A stretch of 6,787 bases of DNA from Thermoplasmata archaeon (GTDB lineage Archaea; Thermoplasmatota; Thermoplasmata; UBA184), in the NCBI GenBank assembly GCA_027314845.1, contig DAHVAA010000085.1, positions 1 to 6,787 on the forward strand, written 5' to 3'. The first letter of the stretch is position 1; every line of letters starts with the position of its first letter. Of the stretch, positions 1 to 6,136 are shown one piece after another. The notes beneath the pieces are model-generated. The model worked only from the letters and a program-made list of their open reading frames with translations. It ran no database searches and was not told where the DNA came from. Both the position numbers and the translations under genes were made by a program.

Positions 1-637
1 CCTCGCAGCCCGCCCGCTCGACGGGGTCGCGGTCGAGCTCGACCCCGAGCGGGTCGAGTCGCTGCTCGCGCCGCCGGGCGCCGAGCGGCGGAAGCCGACC
101 GGGGCGCCCCTCTTCGCGCGGCTCTGGTCGATCCTCCAGCGCCGTCTCGGCGCGGAGATCGGCGGGGGTCCGCCGGGAGCGGAGATGCGGGCGGCCGCGG
201 CGTTCGCCCAGGAGCGCTCGATTCCCCTGTTCCTCATCGACGACCCGCTCCGGCTCACCCTCCTCCATCTCGTCCGTGCGATGCCCCTCAAGGAGCGGGT
301 GACGCTGGTCGTGAGCTCGATCGTGGGGCTCTTCGTTCCCGCCCGGGTCGTGGCGCGGGAGATGGACCGCTACGCGGAGTCGCCCGAGGAGTACACCGCG
401 GAGCTGCGGTCGGCGAGCCCGACGATCGCGCGGGTCCTCCTCGACGAGCGGAACGAGCACATGGCCGATCGTCTCCTCGGCCTGCGGCGGGGCGGCTACG
501 GACGGCTCGCGGTGGTGGTCGGAGACGCCCACGTCGCGGGCCTCGCAAGCGCCCTCGGACGGCGGGGCGTGCCGGTCGAGACCGTGCCGTTCCGCACGCT
601 CCGGGCGGCTACAGCACCCGGACCGCGCTCTTCGTGA
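1..637 (+). CDS. TraB/PrgY-family protein, C-terminal part (5' end outside window)
   Basis: The reading frame is open from the left edge (first whole codon at base 2) to TGA at 635-637, giving 211 visible residues. It matches the TraB/PrgY/GumN family pattern. A VAVELDPERV segment lies near the start, then a PPGAEM segment at 170-187, LFLIDDP at about 227-247, and a closing VVGDAHVAG segment with its histidine codon at 530-532, equivalent to the family's late G-x-H motif. The N-terminal G-T-x-H motif would lie upstream of the window. The ATG at 185 falls inside the conserved GAEM block, so it is not the true start. The family's function in archaea is not settled; members are related to a pheromone-shutdown protein and proposed to be metal-dependent hydrolases. 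The protein stops about 30 residues after the histidine motif, with no C-terminal membrane segments such as many archaeal homologs carry. Its last 29 bases overlap the convergent mrp gene. Family call fairly sure, function unknown. Confidence 0.8.
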   Translation, partial: LAARPLDGVAVELDPERVESLLAPPGAERRKPTGAPLFARLWSILQRRLGAEIGGGPPGAEMRAAAAFAQERSIPLFLIDDPLRLTLLHLVRAMPLKERVTLVVSSIVGLFVPARVVAREMDRYAESPEEYTAELRSASPTIARVLLDERNEHMADRLLGLRRGGYGRLAVVVGDAHVAGLASALGRRGVPVETVPFRTLRAATAPGPRSS

Positions 638-1478
638 CCTGATCGATCGCCGCCAGGAACGCGTCGGCGAACCGGCCCAGCTCGGGCGCCGTGTGCTCCT
701 CGAGCCGGCCCGCGTCCGCGAGCTCGGAGATCGCGGGAAGGACCGGGAGCTGCCCGATCACAGGGATGCCGTACTCCTGGCCGATTCGGTCGACGCGGCT
801 CTCTCCGAAGAGGGAGATCCGCTCGTGGCAGTGCGGGCCTTCGAGCCAGGCCATGTTGTCGACGAGGCCGAGCAGTGGGACGTGGAGGTCGCGGGCCATG
901 TTCATCGCCTTCTTCACGATCAGCGCGGCCAGGTCCTGCGGCGTGAGCACGAAGACCATGCCGTCGATCGGGATCGTCTGGAAGACCGTGAGCGGCACGT
1001 CGCTCGTTCCGGGCGGCATGTCGATCAAGAGGTAGTCGAGCGTCCCCCAGTTCACCCCCCCGAAGAACTGGGTGATGAGCCGCGTGACGAGGGGACCCCG
1101 CCAGATGACCGGGGTCTGCTCGTCCTCGACCATGAACTGGGAGCTCACGACCGCGATCCCCCCCTGGGAGACCGCGGGCTCGATCCCCTCGCCCCGATCC
1201 GCGAGAGGTCCGACCATGCCGAGGAGCTTCGGGATCGACGGTCCGGTGATGTCGGCGTCGAGGATCCCCACCGCAAGGCCCCGTCGCCGGAGCTCGGCCG
1301 CGAGGAGCGCCGTCACCGACGACTTCCCCACGCCGCCCTTCCCGCTGCCAACCGCGACCACGTGGCGGATCTGACCCTTGTCGAGCCTCTGGAGGGGACC
1401 TCGGGTCGCCGCATGGCCCGCGTGCGGGGGCGGCGCGGAGGTCGGTCGACCCCCGACCGGGGGCTCGTCCGGCGGCAT
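609..1478 (-). CDS. mrp: Mrp/ApbC/NBP35-family iron-sulfur cluster carrier P-loop ATPase
   Basis: This 289-residue protein belongs to the Mrp/ApbC (Nbp35-type) ATPases, which carry and transfer [4Fe-4S] clusters to apoproteins in the cytoplasm. A deviant Walker A, GSGKGGVGKSS, spans residues 44-54, with signature Lys47 and Lys52. DADITGPS follows at 74-81, and the switch/Walker B segment DYLLIDMPPGTSD is at 148-160. There is no N-terminal DUF59 domain; the first 35 residues are a Pro/Gly-rich tail without cysteines. Family members usually carry a C-x-x-C pair after the E/D-N-M segment, and two subunits share a cluster through it. Here the segment reads DNMAWLEGPHCHE, so Cys217 is present but the first cysteine is Gly214. 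A cluster could still bind with other ligands, or the protein may act differently. ATG at 1478 is chosen because a TATA-like box lies 26 bases upstream and there is no Shine-Dalgarno, which suggests a leaderless mRNA. Its 3' end overlaps the TraB-family gene. Confidence 0.93.
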   Translation of the reverse strand: MPPDEPPVGGRPTSAPPPHAGHAATRGPLQRLDKGQIRHVVAVGSGKGGVGKSSVTALLAAELRRRGLAVGILDADITGPSIPKLLGMVGPLADRGEGIEPAVSQGGIAVVSSQFMVEDEQTPVIWRGPLVTRLITQFFGGVNWGTLDYLLIDMPPGTSDVPLTVFQTIPIDGMVFVLTPQDLAALIVKKAMNMARDLHVPLLGLVDNMAWLEGPHCHERISLFGESRVDRIGQEYGIPVIGQLPVLPAISELADAGRLEEHTAPELGRFADAFLAAIDQVTKSAVRVL

Positions 1479-1498
1479 ATCGGTCGGACGGGAGCGTT

Positions 1499-1507
1499 TC
1501 TATATAA
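1499..1507. promoter_or_regulatory. TATA box, apparently shared by divergent mrp and CoA-ligase genes
   Basis: This is the only AT-rich stretch in the 67-base gap between mrp and the CoA-ligase gene. The core TATATA at 1501-1506 is self-complementary. Read on the minus strand it is TTATATAG, close to the archaeal TATA consensus, with its centre 26 bases from the mrp ATG at 1478. That predicts leaderless mrp mRNA. Read on the plus strand, a start of transcription about 26 bases downstream falls near 1530. This leaves a leader of about 16 bases that contains the Shine-Dalgarno of the CoA-ligase gene. Positions and spacing are seen; use in both directions is inferred. Confidence 0.7.
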
Positions 1508-1516
1508 CGGACCCGA

Positions 1517-1530
1517 CGTCCGAGGGGACG
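1517..1530. repeat. Short inverted repeat CGTCC-GAGG-GGACG
   Basis: A 5-base perfect stem with a 4-base spacer sits between the shared TATA box and the Shine-Dalgarno of the CoA-ligase gene, where its transcription would start. It could be half of a regulator site or a small RNA hairpin. In DNA this GC-rich such a short repeat can arise by chance. Confidence 0.3.
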
Positions 1531-1533
1531 GAC

Positions 1534-1538
1534 GGAGG
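1534..1538 (+). promoter_or_regulatory. Shine-Dalgarno GGAGG fixing the CoA-ligase start
   Basis: GGAGG lies seven bases before ATG 1546. It decides between this start and earlier in-frame codons back to 1378, which would lie antisense to mrp and upstream of the TATA box. Confidence 0.8.
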
Positions 1539-1545
1539 GGAACCG

Positions 1546-3681
1546 ATGGGGGTGGGGGGATCTCGGGAGCTGGACGAGCTGTTCCGTCCGTCGTCCGTGG
1601 CGGTCGTCGGCGCGTCGAACACGCCCGGCAAGGTCGGTACGAGCCTCTTCCGGAACATCCTCCAGGCCGGCTACCGCGGGGTGGCCTACCCGGTGAACCC
1701 CTCCTGGAAGAGCGTCTCGGGGGTCCGATGCTATCCGGGCGTCGAGGATCTCCCGGAGGCGCCGGATCTCGGGGTCATCATCGTCCCGGCCCCCGCCGTC
1801 CCGGACGTGGTCGACCAGCTCGGTCGGGCCGGCACCCGGGGGCTCGTGATCATCAGCGCCGGGTTCCGCGAGGTCGGCGCGGCGGGTCTCGCCCTGGAAG
1901 AAGAGGTCGTCCGTCGGGCACAGCGCTACTCGATGTCGCTCGTGGGACCGAACTGCTTCGGCGTCCTGAACACGCATCCCGACGTGAGCCTGAACGCCAC
2001 CTTCAGCGAGAGCCTGCCGACCCGGGGCAACATCGCGTTCGTCTCGCAGAGCGGCGCTCTCTGCGCGGGGATCCTGGCCTACGGCGTCGCCGAGCGGATC
2101 GGGTTCTCCCGGTTCGTCTCGGTGGGGAACCGCGCGGGCGTCGATGAGAACGACCTGCTCCACTCGCTGGGTACGGACCCGGCGACCCGCGTGATCCTCC
2201 TCTCTGTCGAGAGCCTCGCGAACGGCCGCAAGTTCCTCGAAGCCGCCCGCGAGGTGACGGAGAAGAAGCCGGTCCTCGTCATCAAGAGCGGCCGGACCGC
2301 CGCCGGCGAGCGGGCCGCCCGAAGCCATACCGGCTCGCTCGCCCAGTCCGGCCGGGACCAGCTGTACGACGCGCTCTTCGAGCAGTCGGGCGTGCTCCGG
2401 GCCGACACGCTCGGCGACCTCTTCCGGATGGCGAAGATCTTCGCGTCGGGCCTCCGTCTCGACGGCCCCCGGCTCGCGATCCTCACCAACTCGGGCGGGC
2501 CCGGGATCGTCGCGGCCGACGCCGCGATCCGCAACGGGCTCGAGCTGCCCATCCCGTCCGACGCGGCGCGGACGGAGCTGGCGCGCCGCCTCCCGAAGAT
2601 CGCCGCGCTGTCGAACCCGCTCGACATGACGGCCGATGTCGGCGCCGACCAGTACCGGGAGACGCTCCGCACGCTGCTCCAGAACCCCGAGGTCGACGGG
2701 GCGCTCGTGATCGCCACCCCGACCGGGACGATGACGGGCGAATCGGTCGCCCGGGCGATACTCGATGCCAAGCGCTCGACCGAGAAGGCGGTCGTCGCCT
2801 GCCTGTTCGGCCTCACGGACCTCTCGCACGAGGTCGAATTCCTCGAGGGTCAGGGGGTACCGGCGTTCACCTTCCCCGAGGAAGCGGTGCAGGGCCTCGG
2901 GAGCCTCGCGCGGTACCATGCCTGGCGGACCCGGCCGCGCACGGACATCCGGGAGTTCCCGGTCGACGCCGCCGCGGCGCGCCGGTCCCTCGACGAGTCG
3001 CTCCGGGCCGGGATCACGGTACTCCCCGAGTACGCCGCCCGATCCCTCCTGAGCGCCTACGGGATCCTGTTCCCCAAGGTCGCCCGCGTCACCGATGTGG
3101 ACGCGGCGGTCCGGGCGGCCGACGGCATAGGGTATCCGGTGGTGTTGAAGGTCGCTTCGCCCGACATCTCCCACAAGACGGACGTGGGCGGCGTCGCGGT
3201 CGGTATCGAGGACGGCGAGCACCTGCGCGCGGCCTGGGAGCGCATGCAGCGGTCGTTGAAGACCGCCGCTCCCACCGCCCGGATCGAGGGATTCGAGGTG
3301 GAATCCCAGATCCGCGGTGGCAAGGAGGTCCTCATCGGGGTGCAGCGCGACCCCGACTTCGGTCCCATCGTCGTTTTCGGGATGGGCGGGATCTACGTCG
3401 AGGTCCTTCGCGACGTGACGTTCCGACTCGCGCCCCTCCGCCCCCTCTCCGCGCAGCGGATGGTCGAATCGATCAAGACCTTCGCCCTCCTCAAGGGCGT
3501 GCGGGGCGAGGCGCCGAGCGATCTGGCGGCGTTGGAAGAGGCGATCGAGCGCGTCAGCCAGCTCGCGACCGACCTGCCCCAGGTCGCCGAGCTCGACCTG
3601 AACCCGCTGATCGTCCGGCCGAACGGGCAGGGCGTGGTCGCGGTCGACGCGCGTATCGTGCTCGCTCCAGCTTCCAAATAG
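1546..3681 (+). CDS. Acetate/acyl-CoA ligase, ADP-forming, fused alpha-beta (ACD type)
   Basis: This 711-residue enzyme catalyses acyl-CoA + ADP + phosphate to acid + ATP + CoA, the usual archaeal route to ATP from acetyl-CoA or other acyl-CoAs. The alpha part comes first. It has a CoA-binding Rossmann domain (VVGAS at 20-24, GPNCFG at 134-139), then a succinyl-CoA-ligase-like domain with SQSGA at 167-171. The phosphohistidine segment SHTGS carries His261. A further flavodoxin-like domain follows, and the beta part is an ATP-grasp domain from about residue 490. The second histidine, His543, lies in SHKTDVGG. The nucleotide and metal region EVLIGVQRDPDFGP is at 594-607, FGMGGIYVEVLRDV is at 611-624, and ELDLNPL is at 682-688. 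Both histidines of the phosphate-relay mechanism are therefore present. There is no GNAT domain, which argues against a Pat-type protein acetyltransferase. The frame is open from 1378, but ATG 1546 has GGAGG seven bases upstream and gives the normal family N-terminus. Substrate range cannot be read from sequence. The 3' end overlaps moaE antisense. Confidence 0.95.
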   Translation: MGVGGSRELDELFRPSSVAVVGASNTPGKVGTSLFRNILQAGYRGVAYPVNPSWKSVSGVRCYPGVEDLPEAPDLGVIIVPAPAVPDVVDQLGRAGTRGLVIISAGFREVGAAGLALEEEVVRRAQRYSMSLVGPNCFGVLNTHPDVSLNATFSESLPTRGNIAFVSQSGALCAGILAYGVAERIGFSRFVSVGNRAGVDENDLLHSLGTDPATRVILLSVESLANGRKFLEAAREVTEKKPVLVIKSGRTAAGERAARSHTGSLAQSGRDQLYDALFEQSGVLRADTLGDLFRMAKIFASGLRLDGPRLAILTNSGGPGIVAADAAIRNGLELPIPSDAARTELARRLPKIAALSNPLDMTADVGADQYRETLRTLLQNPEVDGALVIATPTGTMTGESVARAILDAKRSTEKAVVACLFGLTDLSHEVEFLEGQGVPAFTFPEEAVQGLGSLARYHAWRTRPRTDIREFPVDAAAARRSLDESLRAGITVLPEYAARSLLSAYGILFPKVARVTDVDAAVRAADGIGYPVVLKVASPDISHKTDVGGVAVGIEDGEHLRAAWERMQRSLKTAAPTARIEGFEVESQIRGGKEVLIGVQRDPDFGPIVVFGMGGIYVEVLRDVTFRLAPLRPLSAQRMVESIKTFALLKGVRGEAPSDLAALEEAIERVSQLATDLPQVAELDLNPLIVRPNGQGVVAVDARIVLAPASK

Positions 3682-4039
3682 GGACGGCTTGCTTCAGCCG
3701 CTCGATCAGGAAGCGCGCGGCGTCGAAGGCGGCGGCGCGATGGGCGCAGGCCGCCCCCACGATCACCGCGATCTCGCCGACCCGGAGGCGTCCCAGCCGA
3801 TGCCAGAGGACCACCCGGCCGGCCCGGAACCGACGACGGGCCTCGATCTCGATCGCGCGGAGCTCCCGAACGGCCGGCGCCGCGTGGGCTTCGTAGAAGA
3901 GGGCGACGACGCGTCCGCCGGGCCCCCGGTCGGGCCGGACCCGCCCCGCGAAGAGCACGACCCCGCCCAGGCCCCGACCGTCCAGCTCCCGCATCGCCGC
4001 CTCGACGCGCAGGGGCTCGGGGGTCAAGCGGACCGACAT
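3554..4039 (-). CDS. moaE: Molybdopterin synthase large (catalytic) subunit MoaE
   Basis: This 161-residue protein is the large subunit of molybdopterin synthase. Using the C-terminal thiocarboxylate of MoaD, the enzyme puts two sulfurs into cyclic pyranopterin monophosphate to make molybdopterin, the ligand for Mo or W. Family marks are VVLFAGRVR at 27-35, YEA at 49-51, HRLGRLRVGE at 80-89, AHR at 99-101, and LKQAVPIWKLE at 115-125. His100/Arg101 and Lys116/Lys123 keep the spacing of E. coli His103/Arg104 and Lys119/Lys126, so the active site looks intact. ATG 4039 is two bases past the moaD stop, with a Shine-Dalgarno formed by the end of moaD. The core ends near residue 125. The remaining 36 residues are rich in Arg, Pro, Gly and Ala, do not resemble the usual C-terminus, and are encoded antisense to the last 128 bases of the CoA-ligase gene. 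That tail may be a read-on produced by the opposite gene's codon pattern. The core call is firm. Confidence 0.92.
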   Translation of the reverse strand: MSVRLTPEPLRVEAAMRELDGRGLGGVVLFAGRVRPDRGPGGRVVALFYEAHAAPAVRELRAIEIEARRRFRAGRVVLWHRLGRLRVGEIAVIVGAACAHRAAAFDAARFLIERLKQAVPIWKLERARYARRPRPRPARSAGRSAGSGRARRPGAGRSRAG

Positions 4040-4041
4040 GG

Positions 4042-4308
4042 CTAGCCTCCCCCGTAGGGGGGATGGACCGCGAACTCGTCGCCCGGGCGGAGCCGGGTCT
4101 CGAGGTCCTCGAGATACCCCCCGTTGCGTACGAACCGGCAGGTGGCCAAGGTGGGCTTGAGGCGCGGGAACTTCTCCCCGATCGCCGCGACCAACGCCGT
4201 CCCGGTCACCCCCTCGGGGGGGACCGGCCACGCGAGCGTCCCGCGACCCACCGCCTCCCGCGCCGAAGCGAACAGGAGCACGGTCACGCTTCTTGTCGGT
4301 CGGTTCAT
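4042..4308 (-). CDS. moaD: Molybdopterin synthase small (sulfur-carrier) subunit MoaD
   Basis: This 88-residue ubiquitin-fold sulfur carrier pairs with MoaE. It begins MNRPTRSVTVLLFASAREAVG, which fits the MoaD opening (beta strand, then FAxxRE). It ends RLRPGDEFAVHPPYGGG, matching the family's GDE-x-x-x-x-PP-x-x-GG end. The C-terminal Gly-Gly is the site adenylated by MoeB-type enzymes and turned into a thiocarboxylate, which delivers sulfur to the pterin precursor. Length is normal. The frame is open far upstream, antisense to korA, but the MoaD homology starts at ATG 4308. A T-rich TATA-like box lies about 27 bases before this ATG and there is no Shine-Dalgarno, so the message is probably leaderless. 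moaD is the first gene of a moaD-moaE operon, divergent from korA. No activating MoeB-like gene is in view. A related ThiS or tungsten-pathway paralog is possible, but the adjacent moaE makes MoaD much more likely. Confidence 0.92.
   Translation of the reverse strand: MNRPTRSVTVLLFASAREAVGRGTLAWPVPPEGVTGTALVAAIGEKFPRLKPTLATCRFVRNGGYLEDLETRLRPGDEFAVHPPYGGG
4046..4051 (-). promoter_or_regulatory. Shine-Dalgarno of moaE inside the moaD glycine codons
   Basis: On the minus strand the moaD end reads GGG GGA GGC TAG, then CC and the moaE ATG. The GGGAGG/GGAGG core ends six bases before ATG 4039. The bases encoding the functional Gly-Gly tail of MoaD therefore also form the ribosome binding site of moaE. 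Confidence 0.75.
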
Positions 4309-4330
4309 CCGCGGCACGGAGCACGCCGGT

Positions 4331-4340
4331 GTAGAAAAAC
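4331..4340 (-). promoter_or_regulatory. TATA-like box of moaD
   Basis: On the minus strand this reads GTTTTTCTAC, one of two AT-rich patches in the 87-base moaD-korA gap. Its centre is about 27 bases upstream of the moaD ATG at 4308, and no Shine-Dalgarno lies between. This fits a promoter for leaderless mRNA. The match to the TATA consensus is weaker than at 1501. Confidence 0.5.
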
Positions 4341-4364
4341 CGTCTCGTGGTCGGCCGGGCCAAT

Positions 4365-4374
4365 CGATTAATAC
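4365..4374 (+). promoter_or_regulatory. TATA-like box of korA
   Basis: CGATTAATAC holds the second AT-rich patch of the moaD-korA gap. The centre of TTAATA (4368-4373) is about 26 bases before the korA ATG at 4396. The bases between are GC-rich and contain no Shine-Dalgarno, again suggesting leaderless mRNA for the korA-korB operon. Confidence 0.6.
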
Positions 4375-4395
4375 GCGCGGACGCTGAAACGACGC

Positions 4396-6135
4396 ATGAG
4401 CGAGATCGCGGTCCGCGTCGGGGGCCAGGCCGGGGACGGGATCCAGTCGATCGGTGAATCGCTCGCCCGGGGCTTCTCGCGGATGGGCCTGCACGTGTTC
4501 GGACTGAACGCGTACCAATCGGTGATCCGCGGCGGCCACGTCTGGTTCCAGGCGCGCGCTTCGGACGGTCGGCCGGAATCTCCCGGTGACGGGGCCGACA
4601 TCCTGTATGCGCTCGACCGCTCCACGGTCGACATCCATGCACCCGGGCTCCGGCCGGGGAGCACCGTCATTTACGACCCGGAGAAGTTCCCCCTCTCGGC
4701 GTCCGACCTTCCGAACGGCGTCACCCCGCTCGGGGTCCCGACGCTCGAGTTCGCGCGGAAGTACACGAGCCAGTCGATCCTCCAGAACGCGGGCGGCCTC
4801 GGAGCCAGCGCCTTCCTCGCGGGCATCCCGCTCGACCTGCTCCACCAGGTACTGGCCGACTCCTTCGGCCGCAAGGCGGGCGACGTCGTGACCTGGAACG
4901 TGGGGGCGTCGACCGACGGCTACCGGTTCGCCGAGCAGCACGCGAGCCCGAACCCCCGGGCGCTCTCCCGGCGGGGGGCGCCGAAGCTTCTGATGACCGG
5001 CAACGCGGCGATTGCCCTCGGCGCCGCGGCGGCCGGATGCAAGTTCCTCGCCCAGTACCCGATGACCCCGGCGTCGTCGATCATGCACTGGATGGCCGCG
5101 CACTCGACCCAGCTCGGGATCGTCGTGAAGCAGGCCGAAGACGAGCTCGCGGCGATCAACATGGCGATCGGCGCCTCGTTCGCGGGGGTCCGTTCCATGA
5201 CCGCCAGCAGCGGCGGCGGGTTCTCGCTGATGGTCGAGGCGCTCGGTATGGCCGGAATGACCGAGACCCCGCTGGTCGTCGTCGAGTCGCAGCGCGCGGG
5301 TCCCTCCACGGGGCTCCCCACGAAGACCGAGCAGGGGGACCTGAACCTGATGCTCGGGGCGGGCCAGGGGGAGTTCCCCCGGGCGATCCTCGCCCCGGCG
5401 ACACCGGGCGAGGCGTACCGCGCCATGCTCGACGCCTTTCGGCTCGCCGAGGAGTGGCAGACGCCGGTGCTCGTGGCCGTCGACCTGCACCTCTCCGAGA
5501 ACTACATGACCGTCGACCGCGAGGAGATCGACCTCGAGGTGCCGGTCCCGTCCCTGTTCCAGGTGCCGCCGAACGGGGGATCGTACCTGCGGTACCAGTA
5601 CACCGAGTCGGGCGTCTCGCCCCGGGCGATACCGGGGCAGCCCGGCCTCAACTTCGTGGCGGGCTCGGACGAGCACGACGAGCGCGGCCACCTCATCTCC
5701 GACATTCGGGCCGGGATCCCCCGCTGGATCTCCGAGCGGCAGCGGATGATGGAGAAGCGGATGCGGAAGCTCCACGGACTGGTCCAGAGCGCGCCGGCGC
5801 CCGTACTGGAAGGACCCGCCGAGGCCCCCCTCACGTTCGTCGCGTGGGGCTCGACGGTCGCGGCCGTCCGGGACGCGATGGGCGAGCTCCGCGTCGCCGG
5901 CCGTCCGACCAACCTTCTGCGCTTTCCCACGGTCTATCCGTTCGACACCGAGAAGGTGGCGGCCCAGCTCGGCCAGGCCCGGAAGACCCTCCTCGTGGAG
6001 GCGAACTTCTCCGGCCAGTTCGGCCGTCTCCTCCGGGCCGAGACCGGCTACCAGTTCTCCCACCGGTTCCTGAAGTATGACGGAGAGCCGTTCTTCCCGC
6101 ACGAGATCGTCGCGCGGGCGCTCGAGGTGATGTAA
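4396..6135 (+). CDS. korA: 2-oxoacid:ferredoxin oxidoreductase, fused gamma-alpha subunit
   Basis: This 579-residue subunit works with KorB to convert a 2-oxoacid plus CoA to acyl-CoA, CO2 and reduced ferredoxin. The gamma domain is N-terminal (about residues 1-190) and starts with VRVGGQAGDGIQSIGE, the usual GGxGGxG-like opening. The alpha part begins near residue 199 (LMTGNAAIALGA). It carries YPMTP at 221-225, a variant of the family YPITP motif at the 2-oxoacid site, then QAEDELAAINMAIGAS from 246, TASSGGGFSLM at 269-279, and QRAGPSTGLPTKTEQGD at 299-315. The C-terminal domain starts around FVAWGST at 481-487. Gamma-alpha fusion with a separate beta subunit is the two-subunit architecture known from aerobic archaea such as Sulfolobus. 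That makes a 2-oxoglutarate or broad 2-oxoacid enzyme more likely than a four-subunit pyruvate one, but specificity is an inference. ATG 4396 has a TATA-like box about 26 bases upstream and no Shine-Dalgarno. korB follows after one base. Confidence 0.95.
   Translation: MSEIAVRVGGQAGDGIQSIGESLARGFSRMGLHVFGLNAYQSVIRGGHVWFQARASDGRPESPGDGADILYALDRSTVDIHAPGLRPGSTVIYDPEKFPLSASDLPNGVTPLGVPTLEFARKYTSQSILQNAGGLGASAFLAGIPLDLLHQVLADSFGRKAGDVVTWNVGASTDGYRFAEQHASPNPRALSRRGAPKLLMTGNAAIALGAAAAGCKFLAQYPMTPASSIMHWMAAHSTQLGIVVKQAEDELAAINMAIGASFAGVRSMTASSGGGFSLMVEALGMAGMTETPLVVVESQRAGPSTGLPTKTEQGDLNLMLGAGQGEFPRAILAPATPGEAYRAMLDAFRLAEEWQTPVLVAVDLHLSENYMTVDREEIDLEVPVPSLFQVPPNGGSYLRYQYTESGVSPRAIPGQPGLNFVAGSDEHDERGHLISDIRAGIPRWISERQRMMEKRMRKLHGLVQSAPAPVLEGPAEAPLTFVAWGSTVAAVRDAMGELRVAGRPTNLLRFPTVYPFDTEKVAAQLGQARKTLLVEANFSGQFGRLLRAETGYQFSHRFLKYDGEPFFPHEIVARALEVM
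6124..6131 (+). promoter_or_regulatory. Shine-Dalgarno GAGGTGAT of korB within korA
   Basis: Eight bases match the anti-Shine-Dalgarno of 16S rRNA and end five bases before ATG 6137. They encode the last residues of KorA. This supports ATG 6137 over ATG 6194 and suggests coupled translation of the two subunits. Confidence 0.8.
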
Positions 6136-6136
6136 G

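Noticed and set aside
31..44. 14-base perfect palindrome GGTCGAGCTCGACC
   Set aside because: It falls inside the TraB-family coding region, where the Val-Glu-Leu-Asp codons produce it. I see no second copy or promoter context.
1450..1463. Possible C5/G5 hairpin in the early mrp codons
   Set aside because: Runs of C and G are common in Pro/Gly codons of this GC-rich gene, and nothing else marks it as regulatory.
1378..1545. N-terminal extension of the CoA-ligase frame to the ATG at 1378
   Set aside because: It would lie upstream of the TATA box and antisense to mrp. GGAGG before ATG 1546 and the normal family N-terminus favour the later start.
693..2147. Plus-strand open frame of 484 codons
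   Set aside because: It lies antisense to mrp and then out of frame inside the CoA-ligase gene, with no recognisable domain.
496..3222. Very long minus-strand open frame of over 900 codons
   Set aside because: It runs antisense to the CoA-ligase gene and out of frame with mrp. Its translation is Arg/Gly/Pro/Asp-rich with no family motif. It results from high GC and few stop codons.
3689..4045. Plus-strand open frame of 118 codons between the CoA-ligase and korA genes
   Set aside because: It is fully antisense to moaE, whose motifs and conserved active-site residues are clear. Its own translation has no family features.
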